Program-made: the position numbers and the translations under genes
Notes under the pieces: generated by a model
Told to the model about the DNA's origin: nothing
The model's input: only the letters and a program-made list of their open reading frames with translations
Database searches by the model: none
Part shown: positions 27,555 to 48,319 of the stretch, in pieces
Position numbering within the stretch: the first letter of the stretch is position 1
Layout of the letters: each line of letters begins with the position of its first letter
From: Amoebidium appalachense
Taxonomy: Eukaryota; Ichthyosporea
Assembly (NCBI GenBank): GCA_963693365.1
Contig: CAVNZM010000001.1
Location: forward strand, 12,028,001 to 12,092,000
Reading direction: 5' to 3'
DNA: 64,000 nucleotides

Positions 27555-28138
27555 TTCCCAAATACACTGAGGTGCAAATATGACTGATACAAAAAATGAC
27601 TCTTGCAAACTCGGTTTTGTGGATTTTTGTACTTAAAGTCTGGGGGGTTTGACTTTTCCAAATAAAGAGATAAAGTGAGAGGAACACTCCCTCAGAAATA
27701 TGTATAGTCAGTACGTGATTCTTGGGCCCCGTTGTGTGTGCATAATATGTGTACGACGTGTGTGTGTGTGTGTGTGTGTGGCCCCGTTGTATGTGCATCA
27801 TGTGTGTGTGTGTGTGTGTGTTGTGTGTGTGTGTGTGTATGTGTGTGTGTGTGTGCTTATACTCACGCGATGCGCTTCTGAGCTGTGTTATATGGCCTGA
27901 TCATTATTGGCCAATTCTTCATAGGACTACTTCTACCCAAATCCAATTATTATTCGCACTTCCGGCTCCCCTGTGCTACACAGGACCCCGGTTTATGTAG
28001 GCAAAAATAAGTAAACAAACACAGGAAAAAAGGCCAAATCTGATTGCGGATTCACTACTGTGACCATAGCAAACACCATACTTCCACAGTCGGAATATTT
28101 AAACTTTTGTCGGTGTGCCAGCTATATCACTTGCAATT

Positions 28139-37610
<9,472 letters not shown>

Positions 37611-38605
37611 TTTTTTGTTGTTGCTTGCACTAGCTATAGTTGGCGCTTGTGACAGGCGTGCTATTTATTATTGCATGTGCAGCTATGGCAGCTGCAAACA
37701 GTGGTGGGTGTGGTTGAATTGAGTTACCCAAGGAATGTATGACTGTGTGCAGCAATGAAAATTATAACAATACTAAACGGTTGAGAAGAATATACGCGCA
37801 ATTGCAAGTTGTACTAATACCATATTAGCTGCCATGTACACCACTTGAGGCAGTTAAAATTGATTCATGATTTAAGCAGACATTTTTCATGAATTATTTT
37901 ACTAGAAAATTTTGAAACAAAATCGGGGTTTTTTGCGGAACGGTGCTGACGTGCATTACACAATGCATTACACTGGGTGCTGCAACACGAATACGGAAGC
38001 TTCGAATTCAGTGGCAAGCAGCCCGGGCCCGGGCTGGTGCAACCCTCGAGGATGGGTTCAGAACCCTCAGAAACCTATCGCAATCGCAGGAAAAAACCCT
38101 TAACTCATATTACATAAGTGCTCAGCAAGGAAAATTGAGTAATGCATACGAAATGCAAAGGGCGTACATACATGCGCCCGTGTATCAAGAAAGTTGGGTT
38201 GGGCAGAGGTAGCTGCATGCACCAAATTGAACGAAAAGCAAAACCTCGGGTGTATTGTTCCAGGCAGCGACATGATTGGCGGATCCGATTTTGGAGCCAA
38301 AAATACGAGCAGCTCGTATTTTTGGTCAACCTCAAATCCTGGTTTACGTTTAGCTAGGTTAGATCTTTTTAAGATTTGGATTGGCTAATCGTGCACCTAT
38401 AGTATTTTGGGGGTTTACGCTGTTTACTCGAGGCAAAGAGAACCAGTCTCAGGTATGGGGGGGGGGGGTTTTGCTCGGAATATCCCCTCAGCGGTATATC
38501 ATGATCACGTACATAGATGTCGGGTGGTGACTATATATCAGGGTTTACTTTCTCTACGAGACACCATAAAGACTACAAGGAGAAATCAATTAGTTGGGGT
38601 TCCCC

Positions 38606-38606
<1 letters not shown>
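37611..38606. other. GPCR upstream region, between the gene and the LINE
   Basis: No gene is seen. It includes the likely GPCR promoter, a self-complementary CCCGGGCCCGGG at about 38022-38033 and a perfect 14-bp-arm inverted repeat at 38297-38325. Sequence is AT-rich near 37790-37920 and otherwise unremarkable. Confidence 0.5.
38297..38325. repeat. Perfect inverted repeat, 14-bp arms with a 1-nt centre
   Basis: The left arm CCAAAAATACGAGC is followed by A and then its exact reverse complement. It could form a hairpin or be a dimeric factor site. Confidence 0.9.
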
Positions 38607-38641
<35 letters not shown>

Positions 38642-38673
38642 GGGCTCCCCTCGGGACACTCGGTATCAGCTGG

Positions 38674-38677
<4 letters not shown>

Positions 38678-38726
<49 letters not shown>

Positions 38727-38742
38727 TGTGTGTGTGTGCGCG
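38678..38742 (+). repeat. (GT)n microsatellite inside the LINE 3' UTR
   Basis: It lies between the ORF2 stop and the poly(A) tail, read as (CA)n in the LINE sense. Confidence 0.95.
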
Positions 38743-38746
38743 TGCG

Positions 38747-41700
38747 CTATAATTTTGTAGTGATGTGTTTCTCAAGCCAATCAATACATCTAATAAACAG
38801 GTCGTAGTTACGCGTGTTTAGTATAAAATCAAGGATGTTGTAATTTACAGGTAGGCTATCTTTCTGGGTGTCTGTTGTGAATGTGACGTGTGTGTGTTGC
38901 GGTATTATGTGGTCTATCAAACTACATTTGGCGATACATGACCGGTTAAACTGGTGTGTGTGTGTGTTGTTTGGGCATGCAAATGATGCCACCTTATACT
39001 TATTAGATCTCCACTGTATAGCACGTGTACAGTAAAAGCGTGGTAATTGATCAATAATACCATCAGCTAGAGAAAGACCAGTTCTACAGGAAGGTAATAT
39101 GTATTTAGGTGTTATACACTTGCGAGTGCCATATTTGGCAATATGGTTGAGGCGGTCAGTATATATAAAACGAGACATAAGGCTTAGTTTTTCAAGGTGT
39201 ATGCTTTCATCGGGTCTAGTGTCGTGTGGTATCTTTTTCCATTTGTTATATTGCGTGATTATCTTGTGATTGTGTACATGTTTAATAAGTAAGTGGCAGT
39301 CCAAAGTCACACACACACTATTGCGGGGTTTATTTGTATTTGTGCCCAGGGGAGAAGGGGAGAGAGAGGGGAGGAAAGAGGGGAGAGGTGAGGAGGGGAC
39401 AGGTCGGATAGAGAAGAGAGGGTGGGAGGGCAAATACTTCTTTAAGCGGCTTATGTGCTTATTGAATTTCAGCGCGAGATAGGATACTCTAGCAGCTATT
39501 GGGACCAGACCATATATCGAGAGCGTTACAGGCCCAGGTTTACAACAGTTGTTAGATAGAAAGGAGGCAACTTCTGCTTCAAGGAAATTTGCCAAGGGTT
39601 TAAGCGCTCTAGTTCTCTCTTTCTTGATCCAAGCGGCGAGAAGGGGTAAACCATATTCACATGCCGGGAAGACAAAAGTGCGAATAAATGTAAGTCTAAT
39701 AGAAGGATGGAGGGGTGTGTCTTTAAAAATATTAGCCGAGAAGAAAGCTAACCGCTTACGAGCCAACTCTACCCTCTTTTCGACCATATGGGGAAACATA
39801 ACACCAACAGAATCAACCGGAACACCAAGATATTTGTATTCTGGAACTATAGGTACAGGTTTAGATGATAATGTAAATGTGTGTAAATTGTTAGCTATAT
39901 CAGGTACAAGAACACCACATTTGTCTATGTTAAGGATCATAAGGTTTGCCTTGCACCACTCTGACACTACATCGAACAATCTTTGCAGGCGTCTAGGGGT
40001 ACGGGCAAGGAGGGACAGATCATCAGCATAGAGAAGTGCAGGCGGAAAGTTATTAATAGGGTCATCGTTTTCGGCGTAAATCTTGACAGCCAAATCATCT
40101 ATAAATAGGTTAAACAAAAAGGGGCTAAGCAATGAACCCTGCAAGAGACCTCTAGTACGAGCAAAACCATATGAAAGATGCCCATTAACCACAGCTCTAC
40201 CATAGGTTTGAGACAAGAGTGCTTCTAACAGAACACCAATGCAGTGTGGTACACCCCGTGCAGCAAGCTTTTCCCATAGGAGACCAGGGGAGACAGAATC
40301 GTAAGCAGTTTTCCAATCAATAAAGCCAACATATTGTGCACCAACTTGCATAGAATCGTGCAGTGCCATTATTTGAACATAACATGAATTGTTTTTACGA
40401 AAAGCGGATTGGCATGGGTGTGTGTGAAGAATAGATTGAAACCTAGGGTGATGTGCAAATAACCTAAGTAAGCAAGCTTCAAAGAATCTACGAACAACCT
40501 GGGTTAGTGTAATGGGGCGAAAGGATGATATGGGGCCCTCAGAGTCCTTCTTAACTATGGGGATCACTAAGGTATCTAACCAAGATGACGGGACATGTCC
40601 ACATTTAACACACCAAGAAAAGAGAGAGCTTAACATGATAGTAAGATCAGGTTTAATAGCACGATCACTTTCCTTTTGTGGGTAGGAGGGAACAAGGATT
40701 TTAAGAAACCCAGCAGGGAGTCCATCAGGTCCACAAGACTTACTAGAGCTATAACTAGATATCACAGACCATATGGCATCGGGACTGAAAAAGGGGAGGA
40801 TCGTTTCTATGGGGATAGATGGGTCTACAGGCCACACAATAGGTTTCTGAGCGGGGGTCCTATCTTTAAACAGTTCCGAGAAATACTTATCAGAGTCTAT
40901 GAGGGGGTCTCCAGTGGTATCACCAATAATACGAGCAGGGGGGCCAAATCGATTCATACTAGCAAGCCGGCGCAAGCTTTCCTTTTGAGACAGGGGTTCA
41001 CCTAGTCTAGCGGGAGTGGTGTTTGGTAACAAGAGAGCATCGGGGTATTCCTTCCTACCACCGCCAGCATAATCACCGAGATCTATCAAATCATCAACAA
41101 TAAAGTTAGTGCATGTATCTAGTACGAGATGTGAATCTGGCCTGGCTTGTGCAGATTCTAATAGGCGCATATATATAGGGTGTTTCGTAGCATAGCATAC
41201 ACATACATCAACTCTACCCCACTGTGACTTAAGCTGGGATAGACGGAGGCGAAAGGTGGGAGGGGGAGGGGGGAGCAGATCAAGGGAGATCTTAGGTAGG
41301 AAAAGGATAGGAGAGTGGTCAGATGACCTAGAGAGGTTAGGAGGGAGAGAGAGTTTTGACATGGTTGATGGCCAAAAGGCCACTCCCCAGTCGGTGTTGT
41401 GGGCATGGGATATTTGAGGGAACCGCAAAGTGTGACTTTGGACATACCTTGCTAAAGGGATAGCACGCTCCGGGGGCTTAGATGGGTACCCGACACTCAC
41501 TTGCAGTGTGTCTGTGTGGTGGAGTCGCGTGTTAAAATCACCTAAAATAACAGTGGACATTGGTAACTGTGACAACTCGTGAGTCAATTCGACAACCGAC
41601 ATAGATGGTGGGTAATATACAAAAGTAAAAACATTAGAAAGAAACTCTATAGAAACCGAGAATTCCGTTTTTGCTACCGGTTTGCACTTCACTCTCACGT

Positions 41701-41940
41701 GTGGTGCGGCAAGTACAATAATGCCTCGGTTTTTCGCGTAACCGGGGTGTGTGGATGTGTCGACCAATGTAGAGTTGAATTTGTGGTGGTTTTTAAACTG
41801 TGTTTCGCAAATCACTGTAAACGTGTGGTTGTTTGTCTGTTGTTGTATGTAGCTGATTTTATCGTCGAGTGTCCCGGGGGGAGGCCCTTTTGGGGGCCCA
41901 GTGTCCGAGCATTCCAGAAGAAGAAGGATAAATTAGGCAT
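38747..41940 (-). CDS. LINE ORF2: AP-type endonuclease and reverse transcriptase, one-base frameshift near the N-terminus
   Basis: The ATG at 41940 starts MPNLSFFFWNARTLGPQKG, the usual start of an endonuclease/exonuclease/phosphatase domain. After about 22 codons the frame is lost at a C6 run (G6 on +, 41876-41881), and the main 1000-residue frame continues in another phase through ISYIQQQ and VICETQ. One extra C would join them. The endonuclease shows GDFNTR and RSSDHSPI. The reverse transcriptase shows GPDGLPAGFLK, SFRPITL, FIDWKTAYDSV, GLLQGSLLSPFLFNLFIDDL and the catalytic YADDLSLLA. The C-terminal ~300 residues are basic with no RNase H that I can see. The stop is TAG. The product would nick target DNA and reverse-transcribe the element RNA. 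Confidence 0.9.
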
Positions 41941-43117
41941 CGGTTTGGTCCGACACCTGTGGGGTTGGTTCCCACTTGTCGCTTACGGGGTCGTATGCAC
42001 GACCTTCCGCCAGCGCGAACAGTTCGCAGAAGAGCTCGATTTCCATCTCGCATCGGCGTTTGCGCTCGAGCAGTTTCTCACCAGAAAACATTGGTTCCTT
42101 CGTGTCCGTGTCTATCACGCTCGTAGCATCGTTTTCCAACTTTGCGAGGAACTCTTTTGCCTTGCTGATGCGTACACGACAACGTGTGGCGCACGCATTC
42201 TTAGCAGACACTTTACGTTCTTTGTCTGCTTTCTGAATGTTTTCCGGCGCGCATGGGTCGTAGCTTGGGAGGTGGGTGAAGAAGCTTCCACACCCCTTTG
42301 TCGCGTCACGGATGAACGCACGGTTATAGTCGCCCCGTACTGCTACTTCCAGCACATCGTATCCAATGAAGGACAGACAAAGGATGCGAGAGCACCGGAA
42401 GCCGAGAGCCTTGAAGATGGACCACATGGCCCTGTGTGGGCGTCTGCCGTGCTTGACTTTGAAATACACCCTCTCGTATTTGGGTGGGATGTTGATGTTA
42501 CCGTTTGCTTGGGTGTTCCCCTTAGCCGGCGGTTTGGGAGGGGAGTTGCGGCGGTACTCGTTGCCTGCAAGAATGCTGGCATATGTTTCCTTGGCAATTT
42601 GGCGGAGCTCGGGTGTTTTACGAGAGTTCGCATATTCTAGGAACTCTGCCGGGAGCTGTGCTTCCGGTCCTGTGTTGTTTTGTGTTGGGGTGGAAATGTC
42701 TCCGTCGCGAGATGTTTGCTCATGAGTTTTGGGGTTTTGCGATCCACTAATGTTTAGCTGGGCTGTGAGTGAATCAATGGTGAGCTTGAGTTGGGTATTT
42801 TCTGTTTGGAGTTTTTCTATCATGTTCTTGAGTGGTAACAGCTCATTTAGCTGTTTCTTAACGAGGGCAAGTTCTGCCAGTACTGTATCAACCGAAAGTT
42901 TCGGCATGGTTGTTATTGTGTTTCTACGGAGTGGTGTGGTGTTATTCTGAATGGGTAGTGTATTGTAAATAGGTGTTGCGCTTAGTCTAAGGCGATGTTT
43001 TTCTGGTTGTGCATCTGTGGTAGGTGTATCTGCTGGACGTTTTAATGGTCGCACATGTGTGATGGGTGTAGATGGAACTTTGAAAGAGGTTCTGAAACGA
43101 TTATAGGCATGTGCCAT
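41933..43117 (-). CDS. LINE ORF1: coiled-coil nucleic-acid-binding-type protein
   Basis: ATG at 43117, 394 aa, stop TAA at 41935-41933. The N-terminal ~65 residues are basic and Pro/Thr-rich. A clear coiled coil follows at about residues 75-125 (LAELALVKKQLNELLPLKNM). Then comes a linker, a compact region beginning PPKYERVYFKVKHG, and a Lys/Arg-rich C-terminal half. No CCHC zinc knuckle is visible. In LINEs of this layout ORF1 proteins multimerise and bind the element RNA. The stop overlaps the ORF2 start: the sequence ATGCCTAA carries the ORF2 ATG and the ORF1 TAA. Confidence 0.85.
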   Translation of the reverse strand: MAHAYNRFRTSFKVPSTPITHVRPLKRPADTPTTDAQPEKHRLRLSATPIYNTLPIQNNTTPLRRNTITTMPKLSVDTVLAELALVKKQLNELLPLKNMIEKLQTENTQLKLTIDSLTAQLNISGSQNPKTHEQTSRDGDISTPTQNNTGPEAQLPAEFLEYANSRKTPELRQIAKETYASILAGNEYRRNSPPKPPAKGNTQANGNINIPPKYERVYFKVKHGRRPHRAMWSIFKALGFRCSRILCLSFIGYDVLEVAVRGDYNRAFIRDATKGCGSFFTHLPSYDPCAPENIQKADKERKVSAKNACATRCRVRISKAKEFLAKLENDATSVIDTDTKEPMFSGEKLLERKRRCEMEIELFCELFALAEGRAYDPVSDKWEPTPQVSDQTDA

Positions 43118-43216
43118 GACATGGATGGGGGTGTTCCCCGGCCCTTAGGGCCACGGATGGCCTGGTTTAGGGGTGGATGCGCGAAGGATACTATTTATTA
43201 GCAGATAATAAAGAGC

Positions 43217-43293
43217 GACATTTGAATCGATGTGTGCGACTGAATCGATGTGTGCGACTGAATCGATGTGTGCGACTGAATCGATGTGTGCGA
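43217..43293. repeat. Four tandem copies of an 18-bp unit
   Basis: The unit GAATCGATGTGTGCGACT repeats about four times with no mismatches seen, just upstream of LINE ORF1. It may be 5' UTR repeats of the element, as in some LINE promoters. Confidence 0.85.
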
Positions 43294-43693
43294 CTCGCGC
43301 TGCCATACTCTTCCATACACGTGCAAACAGTCCGACACGTGCTACGGGCACATGTGTACAAAATGGGCAGGCGAGAGCATGCGAGAATAATAAATAAGTA
43401 AAATAGAAGAAAACATCGAAGATGCACCTGGGGTTCGAAGAAGTGGCTCTCGGCGGGGTTCAAGGATCCGGGCCAGGGGGCGGGAAGCGGTCCTCATGCC
43501 CATGCGAGGATGGGAGCCCATGGGTGAAGCCTGTGCCAGAGGCCTTCTCGCTCCGTATCGATACCCGCGTGTGCGTGTTTCATGATTTGTGTGGGGAAGA
43601 GAGGGGGGAAGGGGGGGGGAGGGGGGAAGGGGGGAAGAGAGAGGGGGTAAGGGGAGGGGAAAGAGGGAGCGTGGGGGGAAGGAAAGAGAAGAG

Positions 43694-43709
43694 ATAGAGA
43701 GAGAGAGAG

Positions 43710-43763
<54 letters not shown>

Positions 43764-43894
43764 AGGGAGGGAGGGAGGGAGGGAGGGAGGGAGGGAGGGA
43801 GGGAGGGAGGGAGGGAGGGAGGGAGAGAGAGAGGGGGAGGGGGGAGGGGGGAAGGAGGGCAGAGAGAGACAGAGAGAGCAAGAGAGAGAGAGCA

Positions 43895-43978
<84 letters not shown>
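43694..43978 (+). repeat. (GA)n / (GGGA)n purine block
   Basis: GA dinucleotides flank about 16 GGGA tetramers (43755-43823), then GA again. The whole block is a ~280-bp homopurine tract with triplex potential. Confidence 0.95.
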
Positions 43979-43980
<2 letters not shown>

Positions 43981-44037
43981 AGGGAGAGACAATCATAGAC
44001 ACAGAGAAAAAGAGAAGGCGGGCGGGGAGAGAAAGAT

Positions 44038-44078
<41 letters not shown>

Positions 44079-45051
44079 CGTGTGCGGGTGTGGGTATGTG
44101 GATGGGTGGGCGGATGCAGGGTGTCAGAATATTTGAGGTCCTGAGAATTACTTGGCAGCCGGCTCAGCGGCTACAAACGGAGGGTAGAGTAGCTGAGGTG
44201 CAAGCGGCGGGGGAAGGGGAGGGGGGAGGGGGGTGGGGTTGGGGGGTGGGGAGCAGGCGAGTCGAGTTCGCAATTGCAATAGGCGTGCGGAAAAGGGGGG
44301 AGGGGGGGGGGGGGGGGGGGGGGGGGGACCAGCTGAGGTGCGGGGGGAGCAAGTGCTTCAGTGGAGACAGGAGCATGGCCCAGGGGTGGGGAGGAAAGGT
44401 CACAGGGGGTACCCAATAATGTTATGATGCCGAGTGCTCGTGTGCATGTTCTATGTGTTTCTGTGTGGGTGTGTGGGTGTACGTGTGTGTGTGTGTGTGA
44501 GGTGGGGAGGAAAGGGGGGAGGGGGGGGGGGGGGAGGTTGGGGTGCATGCAGGATGAGAGACGAGAAGGGCAGAAGTGTGGGAAAGAGAACGGAGAAAAG
44601 GGAGAATGACGTAGAACCGAAAGAGCACACAATGCTTTTGCTGTCTCCATGTCTCTTAAAAACGGTTTCTTTGTCAATCGCAGATGGACGTGCTACTGAA
44701 CGTGTAGCTACAAATGTAAGTGTTTCAGCATGGCACAGCATGGCACATTACTCTTTTCTAAAAGAAGCTGGGAGCTTGTGATTACATTATACCCAACCAG
44801 CATGCATCTAAATGTACAAAACAAGGGGACGTAGTATACTGGTGCATATAGACTGGCGCTGGAGCTGCAGATTTGCGTAAAACATCTCCTAAACAAAGCA
44901 TTATTCAACTTCTGTAGCCCCGGTCTTGACACGTACACATGCAACACACTAACAGGACAATACACAGGGCCCGACAGGACAATCAGGTGCGCCCAAAAAG
45001 ATCCCAAACTAAACATGGAGGCCAGCGTGCACCATAGATAAAAAAGTTTGC

Positions 45052-45057
45052 TTTATT
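45052..45057 (-). promoter_or_regulatory. Candidate poly(A) signal of the oxygenase gene
   Basis: TTTATT (AATAAA on minus) lies about 125 bp past the oxygenase stop. Confidence 0.4.
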
Positions 45058-45178
45058 ACCTCCTCTTCCCCCCGCCCCCCCCCCCCCCTCCCGCCCCCGC
45101 ACCCCCTCCCCTCCTCCCCCCCAGCTTTTCCATCATCCTTTCTCTCTATCTCATCAACAGCCACCCCCAACCACACCC

Positions 45179-46208
45179 TCATCGCAACCAAGCAGTCATA
45201 GCAACTCTGGGCTGCTTGTTGGATGGCAACACTGCATGGTCCACAACCCCGCTCAAAAACACCAGCAGCCGACCGGACTTCGGCTCGACATCATAGTCAC
45301 TCTTCACTACAATGGGTGCGTCGGGAAGGTCGGTTTTCCGTCCGAAAAGTCGTAGCGCCCCTCCATCCGTTTCCATGTTCCAGTCGGGGGTGTTGAGATA
45401 GAAGATGCACGTAACACGTCTTTGGTCTTCATCGGTCAAGTCTCCACATGGAAAGGAATCCCTGTGTTTTTCATACCTCCCCCCGTTTTCGGGTGCATAG
45501 CATGCAAGTTGAACCTCGATGGGTCCGCGCAAGTGGATGAATTGATTTAGCGCCGGTCGCAGCTTGCTATCCATGAAGGACAACATGCTTCTCAGACCGG
45601 GTGTATCTGCGAGTTCTTGCTCCTGGTCTTTACTTCCTGCACTTGGCAGGTAATGGTGCATCCAACGTATGACATCATCACGCGCAGAATGATCACGGAA
45701 GGGGTCGAGCTCATTTTCGTCGGTTTCAGCACCACAACAATCCTCCCCTTCTTCGCCTTCTTTCTTTATCGACCGTGGGGGCTTTAGCAAACCGGATTGC
45801 CACCAGCTCAGAGCCTCCTCCCTGGCGGCCATGCATGTTTTTGGTTCAACAACATTGTCAATCACTGTCCACCCCTGCGTCCAGAGCTCTCTCCACGCGT
45901 TCTCATCCAAAACATCGGTGTAAGAAGATAAAGATTTTTTCGGTTGGGTTCTGTTTGAAAATTGCAAGGCAGACTAACATGGGGTCTTGTTCTGCATCTA
46001 GCATGGCCAATAGCTCGTTTTCGGTTATTTCTTCCACTTCTTCTTCATCCTCTCCCTCATAGTATTCCTCTCCCTCTTCTCTTACTGGTTCATTACTCTC
46101 ATCTGTAACATGTGTATGTGTGTCTTTGGGTTTCTCGCTGATCCGAAGGACCGAAAAAACCTCGTCTGCTACCGTTGAGACTTTCGCCTCTGTGCTGTGT
46201 TTGTCCAT
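45179..46208 (-). CDS. 2-oxoglutarate/Fe(II) oxygenase, EGLN/prolyl-hydroxylase-like, with a one-base frameshift
   Basis: Two abutting frames overlap at 45903-45967. The upstream frame gives an acidic N-terminus (MDKHSTEAK, then GEEYYEGEDEEEVEEITENE). The downstream frame gives the enzyme. Removing one A from the A6 run (T6 on +, 45935-45940) would join them into 342 codons. The catalytic part shows GGRYEKHRDSFP (HxD iron ligands), RRVTCIFYLN, then DGGALRLF, VEPKSGRLLVFLSG, VDHAVLPS (distal His) and RVAMTAWL (Arg for 2-oxoglutarate). Order and spacing are those of EGLN/P4H hydroxylases, which hydroxylate proline in protein substrates. No intron is seen. The in-frame ATG at 46379 is an alternative start. 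The frameshift could be a homopolymer sequencing error, or translation may start at an internal ATG. Confidence 0.8.
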
Positions 46209-46567
46209 CTTCAATATAGACGGAAACTGAGCGTTCTGTAAAGTGAATTCACTGATTTGTTGGGTTCTAAGTTTTTCGCCTTTATGCAAAGTGGCTTTGA
46301 CCCGGCGTTTGTTGCAAGTTGCTGCCGGACGGAGTCGGAGTGACTGACGACCGTACGGTGTGCGCACGTGCACACACATTGGAATGTGCTAAACCGAAAT
46401 ATGATTGGATAGCTATCTAAATAGACAAATATGGTATACGTGTTCCTGTCTGGATTGGTTAGTGTTGTCTGTGTACTGCACATAAGTCACATGGCACACA
46501 CACCGGTACACCCGCCGTTGCCCTTTACACGTGGAGTTGGACCGCTAAATGGCCATATCATCACCAA

Positions 46568-46640
46568 GGGGGTGTAGCTCAGATGGTAGAGCGCTCGCTT
46601 AGCATGCGAGAGGCACGGGGATCGATACCCCGCACCTCCA
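46568..46640 (+). tRNA. tRNA-Ala (AGC)
   Basis: This 73-nt cloverleaf has no intron. The acceptor stem is GGGGGTG/CACCTCC and includes the G3-U70 wobble that identifies alanine tRNAs. The D stem is GCTC/GAGC, the anticodon stem CTCGC/GCGAG with loop TTAGCAT (anticodon AGC), and the T stem CGGGG/CCCCG. The discriminator is A and no CCA is encoded. A-box TAGCTCAGATGG and B-box GGATCGATACC are intact. Confidence 0.97.
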
Positions 46641-46646
46641 TTTTTT
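46641..46646 (+). terminator. Pol III terminator of tRNA-Ala
   Basis: A T6 run immediately follows the tRNA 3' end. Confidence 0.85.
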
Positions 46647-47377
46647 GTTTTCTGTTTTTCTTTGCTCGGCAGCGAATTACAAGTCCCGAGTTCACAACTT
46701 ATTCCTATTCCGTTCGTCGTGTTCGGTCCGTGCGAGGCCGCCGCCTCCTGCCAGTGTGAGGCAGATACAACATGCATCCTTAGTTCCGTGACTTCCGTCC
46801 CCCACCTCCTCTCCCTTCTCCCAAGTTGCACACACCACACCCACCCACACATATGCAAGCATGCACACAGGCACACAGGCACCGTCATGCACACGCACAC
46901 ACACACAGACACAAACGCGCACATGTACACACACACACACACACACACACACAGCCTCGAGCCGTGCAGACTTGAACCCAGCTGCAGTCGACATGAAAAA
47001 CCGAAAAAAGCGAGAGAGACAAATCAAAAAATTGTCTATGAATGTGCACTTCACCTATATGTTTTTTAAAATAAAAGAAAGTAGAAATATAGCTTGCCGT
47101 ATTTGTATCATTGCATGTACAAATCTTTGAGGCACAAGCGCATTCCCATATCATTGTCATGTGTGCCGAGGTCGTATGTACCTGTTCTCACAGTATGACA
47201 CAGCTTTTTTTTTTAATTACGTTCGTGCTTCATTGTATTTTTACATTACCTCTTGTGGGTGAGTAGACGTGTGTGCACATGCGTGTGTGTAAAGTTGCGT
47301 GTGACACTGTCTGTGTGTGTGTGTATGTGTGTGTGTGTGTGTGTGTCTGCGCACGCGCGGGATTGTGGGCAAGTGTA

Positions 47378-47448
<71 letters not shown>

Positions 47449-47731
47449 TGAGTGCACGTGCAAGTGTTGGCTTTGGGTGTCTAAACTACACACACCCTTT
47501 GTTTATCGCGCCTATTACAGGTATGCGATGTTCAAAACGGTATATCAAAGTATGTAAAGGACATTCAATGCCACTTGACGCTTCTGCAAGACATGGCATC
47601 CATACGAATCACGGAAATCTCTCAAACAAAATCCGAACACCCCCGTTTTTTGTTTTTTTTTTTTTAAAAAAAAGAAATCACCGGAAATTTCTCCAAAATC
47701 AACCCCCCCCCCCCTCCCCCCCCCCCGGCTC

Positions 47732-47763
<32 letters not shown>

Positions 47764-47783
47764 TGCGCAAAACCGGGTTGGGC
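46647..47783. other. Intergenic region between tRNA-Ala and the MCTS1 3' end
   Basis: No gene is recognised. CA-rich DNA lies at 46846-46950 and GT-rich DNA at 47270-47450. A C-run at 47703-47726 is followed by an A-run at 47736-47761 just beyond the MCTS1 stop. Confidence 0.5.
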
Positions 47784-48135
47784 TCATGTGTGGGTGATCT
47801 TTGCATTCCACAGCCCGTCGTTAAGATAGTGCACGTTGTCCACACCAGGCCCCTTGTTCACTCTCGCACTGCAAAAAAGACTTTAGTCAGTTTTAATATT
47901 CACCAATTTATTTTAAAGATTTTAAAATTTAGCGCCATGGAACTAACGAGAAAATGCTAACAATCACCCACGTTGAACAACAGCAAGGAAATAACAGTCT
48001 CCTCGGTATTCCCTACCAATTTTAATCCCAACCCACAAAAAAAGAAAAACATAGTACTACTAAGGCAACACAAACCAGTGCATGCAAATTTAGGGAGTCG
48101 TCGCCCCCCGGAGAGGAGGAGGAGGAGGGGGAAGG

Positions 48136-48172
<37 letters not shown>

Positions 48173-48261
48173 GAGGGGGGGGGGGGGGGAGAGCGTTTCG
48201 GGTGAGGTGTGAGGAGGGCGGGAGGGTGTTCCGTGAGTATTTTTTTTTTTTTTTTGTGTGT

Positions 48262-48319
<58 letters not shown>

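Larger units (their letters stand above)
26542..28138. other. Convergent intergenic region, homopolymer-rich
   Basis: This lies between the HVA1-like gene and the GPCR. It has G-runs at 26751-26815 and 26869-26905, GGT trinucleotides at 27016-27040, and two T-run to G-run blocks (27081-27140 and 27256-27322). Each of those blocks is followed by a ~70-bp copy of the same sequence (AAATTCAG to AAGTACCACA). No gene is recognised. Confidence 0.6.
38607..43117 (-). mobile_element. Non-LTR retrotransposon (LINE) with ORF1, EN-RT ORF2 and a poly(A) tail
   Basis: On the minus strand the order is ORF1 (43117-41933), ORF2 (41940-38747), a short 3' UTR that is mostly (CA)n, and a 31-A tail (T-run at 38607-38637). 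The 5' limit is unknown and may include the 18-bp repeats at 43217-43293. A nearly full-length open ORF2 suggests a young copy. I could not identify convincing target-site duplications. It lies upstream of, and in the same orientation as, the GPCR gene. Confidence 0.9.
43118..45178. other. Region between LINE ORF1 and the oxygenase gene, GA/G-rich
   Basis: No gene is recognised. It contains the 18-bp repeats, a GA microsatellite block at 43694-43978 with internal GGGA tetramers, a 40-base G-run at about 44038-44078 and further G-rich DNA to 44540. Sequence at 44600-45050 is ordinary, and a C-rich stretch lies at 45067-45122 next to the oxygenase 3' end. Confidence 0.55.

Noticed and set aside
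38594-43440. Target-site duplication of the LINE (shared TGGGGTTC near 38597 and 43430)
   Set aside because: Only eight bases match, not positioned cleanly at the poly(A) end and a defined 5' end.
45949-46090. A GT-AG intron (donor CCA|GTAAGA, acceptor AAACAG) explaining the oxygenase frame change
   Set aside because: Its removal does not change the frame, so it cannot connect the two frames; a one-base difference in the A6 run does.
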